This document shows, one piece after another, positions 7,113 to 10,379 of a stretch of DNA of 10,379 nucleotides (position 1 is its first letter; each line of letters opens with the position of its first letter). A program made the position numbers and the translations under genes. Source of the stretch: Deltaproteobacteria bacterium (GTDB taxonomy: Bacteria; Desulfobacterota; Desulfobacteria; Desulfobacterales; JAUVVS01). The stretch is taken from NCBI GenBank assembly GCA_030604545.1, contig JAUVVS010000030.1:1-10379 (forward strand), given 5' to 3'. The notes beneath the pieces were generated by a model. That model was given only the letters and a program-made list of their open reading frames with translations. It did no database searches and was not told the DNA's origin.

Positions 7113-8162
7113 ATGGCAGAACTTAGTCCAATAGAGAGGGTGACGAAGTTTTGGAACCGTGAACCTTTAGACAAGCCACCATTTTTTTCGGGGATGGGTA
7201 TGATTATGCTTCCCGCCATAAAAAAGTTGGGTTACAAATTTCCAACCATTCACAGGAATGCTGAGAAAATGGCCATGGCTGCTATCGAGTCCGCCAAAAT
7301 GTTTAATATAGATGCAGTTTCGGTCCCCTTTGATATGTGCATGGAATCCGAGGCCTTAGGCAACGAGATCAGCCTTTACGAGGATTCGGAGGACATTCTT
7401 TACCCCACTATCCCTTATAAAAAATGGGAAGAACTGGATCAAGTCGAAATTACCCAGGATGATATTGATAATATCATGGATAAGTATCCCATGAACCTGC
7501 TTCCCGAAGCCATAAAGATCATAAAAAAAGAGGCGCCCGAGTATCCGGTGGCTGCCTGGCAATTGGGGCCGTTCACACAGTGTGGACAGACCATCGAACT
7601 GGACAAGGTATTGAAGGGGGTCTTTAAGCAAAAAGAGCGGGTGGAAACCATTTTAGACCAGTTTTCGGATATGATCATCAACATCGGGAATGCACTTCTG
7701 GATGCCGGGGCGGATTATATTACGTTGAGAGAACCCGGAGTGGCGGCGGATCTGCTAAGCCCGAAGACCTTTAAGGAATTAATTCAGCCTCGGCTAACGC
7801 GGATATTGGCTGGATGGAAACCTCCCAAGGTGCTGCATATCTGTGGATCAACAGATCCTCTGGTCGATATGATGTGGCAATGTTGTATTGATTCAGGGGC
7901 TCAAGCAGTCAGTTTCGACATAAAAAACAATCTGTTGGAATCGCGTAAAAAATTAGGGAAAGATGCCATTATTCTTGGTAATTTTGACGTATTTAAACTT
8001 CCATGTGCAGAGGAGACTACTGTAGAGGAAGCTATTGAAGCTATCAAGACAAACATTGACGGGCAGGTTGATGCGGTATGGCCGGGTTGTGATCTCTGGC
8101 CTGACATTAAAGAAGATAATTTCAGAGCGATTGAAAAGACGGTCAGAGAATATAAAGCTTGA
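7113..8162 (+). CDS. UroD/MtaA-family zinc-dependent corrinoid methyltransferase
   Basis: 349 residues, the usual length for the uroporphyrinogen-decarboxylase-like MtaA/MtbA/CmuA group. It starts with ELSPIERVTKFWNREPLDKPP, typical of the group. The candidate Zn site is H242-x-C244 in LHICG plus C326 in WPGCDLWP, the HxC...C pattern of thiol-activating methyltransferases. It also shows E207-x14-E222-x19-H242, close to the E-x14-E-x20-H motif reported for acetogen O-demethylase methyltransferase I. It is not expected to be HemE: it sits between an MtrH-family gene and a corrinoid protein gene and carries the methyltransferase Zn residues. The likely role is methyl transfer between a small substrate and the corrinoid protein encoded next. 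AAAGGAGG at 7099-7106 is 6 nt before the ATG; the 61-nt gap to the previous gene is T-rich and has no clear hairpin, so one operon is likely. Confidence 0.88.
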   Translation: MAELSPIERVTKFWNREPLDKPPFFSGMGMIMLPAIKKLGYKFPTIHRNAEKMAMAAIESAKMFNIDAVSVPFDMCMESEALGNEISLYEDSEDILYPTIPYKKWEELDQVEITQDDIDNIMDKYPMNLLPEAIKIIKKEAPEYPVAAWQLGPFTQCGQTIELDKVLKGVFKQKERVETILDQFSDMIINIGNALLDAGADYITLREPGVAADLLSPKTFKELIQPRLTRILAGWKPPKVLHICGSTDPLVDMMWQCCIDSGAQAVSFDIKNNLLESRKKLGKDAIILGNFDVFKLPCAEETTVEEAIEAIKTNIDGQVDAVWPGCDLWPDIKEDNFRAIEKTVREYKA

Positions 8163-8219
8163 TCAACTCCAGCCGCAACTAATGAATAAATAATAAATTA
8201 TTACGTAAGGAGAGTAAAT

Positions 8220-8891
8220 ATGGCGACTAAAGAAGAATTATTAGAAATTTTAAAAGATGGTGTGATTAACTACAAAGAGGAGGAGGTGAAAGAGGCCTCA
8301 CAGACTGCTTTGGATGATGGACATACGGCAATTGAGATGATAATGGATGGTCTGGCGGCAGGGATGGAGGTGGTAGGTGATCTTTACGAAAAGCAAGAAT
8401 ACTTCGTTCCTGAGGTCCTCATGTGTGCTGATGCGCTCTATGCCGGCCTGGAAATATTAAGACCCCATGTTCCCAAACAGGAAGGGGGATCGGTTTCACA
8501 AGTGGTGATAGGTAGTATTCAGGGGGATGTTCATGATATTGGCAAAAATCTGGTGAAGATGATGTTTGATGTGGCCGGCTGGGAAGTTTACGACCTTGGC
8601 CGCGATGTTCCCCTTGAGAAATTTGTTGAAGAGCAGCTGCGCACGGATGCCCAGGTGGTAGCCATGTCGGCGATGATGACGACGACCATGCTGGGTATGA
8701 GAAAAGTCATTAAAATGATCAAGGAAAAAAACCCGAACGTGGCCATCATGTTGGGTGGAGCGCCTGTTACCAAGGATGTGGCCAATCTCTTTGGAGCGGA
8801 TGGGTATGCCGAGTCTGCCGGAAACGCAGTGGCGGAAGGTATTAAGATGATATCCAGGCTGAGAGAGTATGAAAAGGAAAAGGGTGAATAA
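8220..8891 (+). CDS. Methyltransferase corrinoid protein (MtaC/MtbC/MttC-like)
   Basis: 223 residues with the two-part build of one-carbon corrinoid proteins. The N-terminal helical cap (about 1-88) includes the MDGLAAGMEVVGDLYEKQEYFVPE segment (42-65) typical of the B12-binding-2 domain. The C-terminal Rossmann B12 domain (about 92-217) has GDVHDIGKN with the lower cobalt ligand H105, an S150 region equivalent to the SxL motif (AMSAMMTTTM) and the GG pair 179-180. It carries the methyl group on cobalt between the two methyltransferases encoded just upstream and would be kept in the Co(I) state by the activator encoded downstream. AAGGAG at 8207-8212 is 7 nt before the ATG. A hairpin with a T-run lies 24 nt after the stop. 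Membership in the family is clear; the substrate class (methanol, methylamine, methoxyaromatic or other) cannot be read from this protein. Confidence 0.95.
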   Translation: MATKEELLEILKDGVINYKEEEVKEASQTALDDGHTAIEMIMDGLAAGMEVVGDLYEKQEYFVPEVLMCADALYAGLEILRPHVPKQEGGSVSQVVIGSIQGDVHDIGKNLVKMMFDVAGWEVYDLGRDVPLEKFVEEQLRTDAQVVAMSAMMTTTMLGMRKVIKMIKEKNPNVAIMLGGAPVTKDVANLFGADGYAESAGNAVAEGIKMISRLREYEKEKGE

Positions 8892-8914
8892 GCAATAATC
8901 ATCCTGAATAGAAT

Positions 8915-8956
8915 CCCGGGCTGCATTTGCTATAAAATTTTTACAGCCTGGGTTTT
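8915..8956 (+). terminator. Hairpin with T-run between corrinoid and activator genes
   Basis: CCCGGGCTG (8915-8923) pairs with CAGCCTGGG (8944-8952) over 9 bp including one G-T pair, with a 20-nt AT-rich loop, followed by TTTT. This is the form of an intrinsic terminator or attenuator. An alternative weaker fold in the loop (GCT at 8929-8931 with AGC at 8945-8947) would use part of the right arm. It may lower expression of the downstream activator gene compared with the corrinoid protein, as expected for a catalytic repair enzyme (inference). Confidence 0.6.
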
Positions 8957-9025
8957 CAGTTCCAACATCGTATCGGTAAGTGATGGGATGCCTGCTGACT
9001 ACAATATGAAGGAGGATTTGAGCTC

Positions 9026-10379
9026 ATGGAAGATAAGATGGCAATGGTGATATTTCAACCTTCCGGACGAAGGGGAGAGGTTCCAAAAGGTATAAACTTG
9101 ATTGAAGCGTCCCGGTTATTGGGTGTGGATATTGAAACCTTATGCGGGGAGAAAAAAGTTTGCGGAAAGTGCAAGGTTCGTATTGAGGAAGGGCGTTTCG
9201 AAAAATACGGCATCGATTCCAAAAAATCTCATGTGAGCCCGTGGCAGGAAGAAGAGGATAAATATATAAAAGCCAAAGAAAAGGAGTCCGGTTACCGGCT
9301 TGCTTGCGTTACTGGTGTAGAAGGGGACCTTCTGGTTTTCGTGCCGGAGGAGTCGAGAGCCGGCAAACAGGTGGTAAGCAAGGCAGCCCGAGATATTGAA
9401 ATAGAACATAATCCTGCAGTTAAGATTTATTATGTGGAAGTGGAAGGGCCTTCGTTTGAAGAACCTACAGGTGATTTCGAGAGGATCTGCAGGGGACTTG
9501 AGAAAGAATATGGCCTATCGAACCTGAGAATCGATATACAAACCTTAAGGCAACTGCCCACGGTATTACGCGATGGCGATTGGAAGGTAACAGTCAGTGT
9601 ATGGATGGACCAGGAGGTTATACGGGTAAGACCGGGCAAAGTTGAAAACCATTATGGTCTTGCGATTGATGTTGGCACCACAACAGTAGCCGGATATTTT
9701 TGCAATCTTACCACCATGGAGGTCGTCGATACGGTATCTCTCATGAACCCCCAGTGCAAGTACGGCGAAGACGTAATGGCTCGTATTACGTATCACATGA
9801 CGACACCGGACGGTCTCAAGCGGATGAGTGATGACATTATTGAGGGACTCAACTGGTTGATTGATCAGGCTGTGAAAGGAACGTATCCACCCAAGAAAAA
9901 GAAAAAAAAGAAAAAGGGGGAAAAGGGGCCCGCTGAATATGTTGAAGTGCCGGAGGAGGGAAAAACCTATCTTCGTCTCACCAGGGAAGATATCGAAGAT
10001 ATAACACTCGGAGGTAACACAGCCATGCACCATATCTTGCTTCAGCTCGATCCGGAACATATGGGCCTTGCTCCATTCCCGCCGGTGATTCATCATAGCC
10101 TGGACATCAGAGCACGAGATTTGAATATAGACATTAATCCTTCGTCACACGTGTTTGTACTTCCCAATGAGGCAGGCTTCGTTGGGGCGGATAACGTGGG
10201 TGTACTAATTGCAGAAGAACCTTATAAAAAAGATGAGATCCAGCTTATCATCGATATCGGCACAAACGGCGAGTTGGTTTTAGGTAACAAACACAAGCTG
10301 ATATCTTCTTCCTGTGCCACGGGTCCGGCTCTGGAAGGGGCGCAGCTGCAGTTTGGCATGCGGGCGGCACCTGGTGCCA
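9026..10379 (+). CDS. RACo-type reductive activator of corrinoid proteins (3' end outside window)
   Basis: The frame is open from ATG 9026 to the window end with 451 complete codons. GAAGGAGGA at 9008-9016 supplies the ribosome site. The N-terminus is a [2Fe-2S] ferredoxin-like domain with C40, C46, C49 and C94 (CX5CX2C plus one). The ASKHA-type nucleotide-binding domain begins near 210 with AIDVGTTTVAG (213-223), followed by LMNPQ.KYGEDVMARI, LGGNTAMHH, a second IIDIGTNGELVLGNK block and SCATGPALEGAQ. This order is that of RACo (DUF4445) proteins, which use ATP to drive reduction of inactive Co(II) to Co(I) on methyltransferase corrinoid proteins. Characterised family members are around 600 residues or more, so roughly a quarter or more is missing. 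An unusual run of eight lysines (290-297) sits in the segment before TYLRLTREDIEDITLGG. Its position just after the corrinoid gene supports activation of that protein. Confidence 0.92.
   Translation, partial: MEDKMAMVIFQPSGRRGEVPKGINLIEASRLLGVDIETLCGEKKVCGKCKVRIEEGRFEKYGIDSKKSHVSPWQEEEDKYIKAKEKESGYRLACVTGVEGDLLVFVPEESRAGKQVVSKAARDIEIEHNPAVKIYYVEVEGPSFEEPTGDFERICRGLEKEYGLSNLRIDIQTLRQLPTVLRDGDWKVTVSVWMDQEVIRVRPGKVENHYGLAIDVGTTTVAGYFCNLTTMEVVDTVSLMNPQCKYGEDVMARITYHMTTPDGLKRMSDDIIEGLNWLIDQAVKGTYPPKKKKKKKKGEKGPAEYVEVPEEGKTYLRLTREDIEDITLGGNTAMHHILLQLDPEHMGLAPFPPVIHHSLDIRARDLNIDINPSSHVFVLPNEAGFVGADNVGVLIAEEPYKKDEIQLIIDIGTNGELVLGNKHKLISSSCATGPALEGAQLQFGMRAAPGA

Noticed and set aside
7113..8162. Uroporphyrinogen decarboxylase (HemE) of haem synthesis
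   Set aside because: The H242-x-C244 and C326 zinc-type residues and the flanking MtrH and corrinoid genes point to the methyltransferase branch of the family.
8588..8926. 112-aa minus-strand ORF
   Set aside because: It is antisense to the B12 domain of the corrinoid protein, with hydrophobic text arising from complement codons; there is no ribosome site.
9566..10096. 176-aa minus-strand ORF
   Set aside because: It lies fully inside the RACo gene, whose + strand frame has unmistakable conserved motifs. The minus reading is a shadow.

Overview
The window suggests an anaerobic, Gram-negative-type bacterium with corrinoid-dependent one-carbon metabolism. A sulfate-reducing or syntrophic Desulfobacterota member is my best guess. 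This rests on the mix of V4R proteins, a 'two-CW' cysteine domain on a PAS-rich kinase, a corrinoid methyltransferase set and a RACo-type activator. Composition is moderate in GC, strong AGGAGG-type ribosome sites are common, and all supported genes lie on the + strand. The taxonomic assignment is inference; no RNA gene or species marker is present.

Region 1 (1-3749) is a packed sensory unit. It holds the 3' end of a V4R protein, a second complete V4R protein, a soluble two-CW/PAS/PAS/GAF histidine kinase of the NarX/DegS type (HisKA_3), and a NarL/FixJ response regulator. The genes abut or overlap (0 nt, 32 nt overlap, 8 nt overlap), so they are probably co-transcribed and translationally coupled.

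Region 2 (3750-3938) is non-coding. It holds an inverted repeat built of 7-nt units enclosing a perfect GC-rich hairpin. Region 3 (3939-5831) is an AT-rich gene for a B12-binding-type radical SAM protein with an atypical CX9CX2C cluster motif. It is followed by a non-coding stretch with a symmetric hairpin, probably a bidirectional terminator.

Region 4 (6101-end) is a corrinoid methyl-transfer set: an MtrH-family pterin methyltransferase, a UroD/MtaA-family zinc methyltransferase, a MtaC/MtbC-like corrinoid protein and, after a probable terminator or attenuator, a reductive activator of corrinoid proteins (RACo, cut by the window end). Together these make a full methyl relay. A methyl donor would methylate Co(I) on the corrinoid protein through one methyltransferase, the other would pass the methyl to a tetrahydropterin, and RACo would rescue Co(II). 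The donor is not determined. No MttB/MtaB-type protein is visible, and the composition resembles the O-demethylase (Mtv/Odm/Mto) layout. V4R domains sense aromatics in XylR/DmpR regulators, so a link between the sensory unit and methoxyaromatic use is an attractive but unproven idea.
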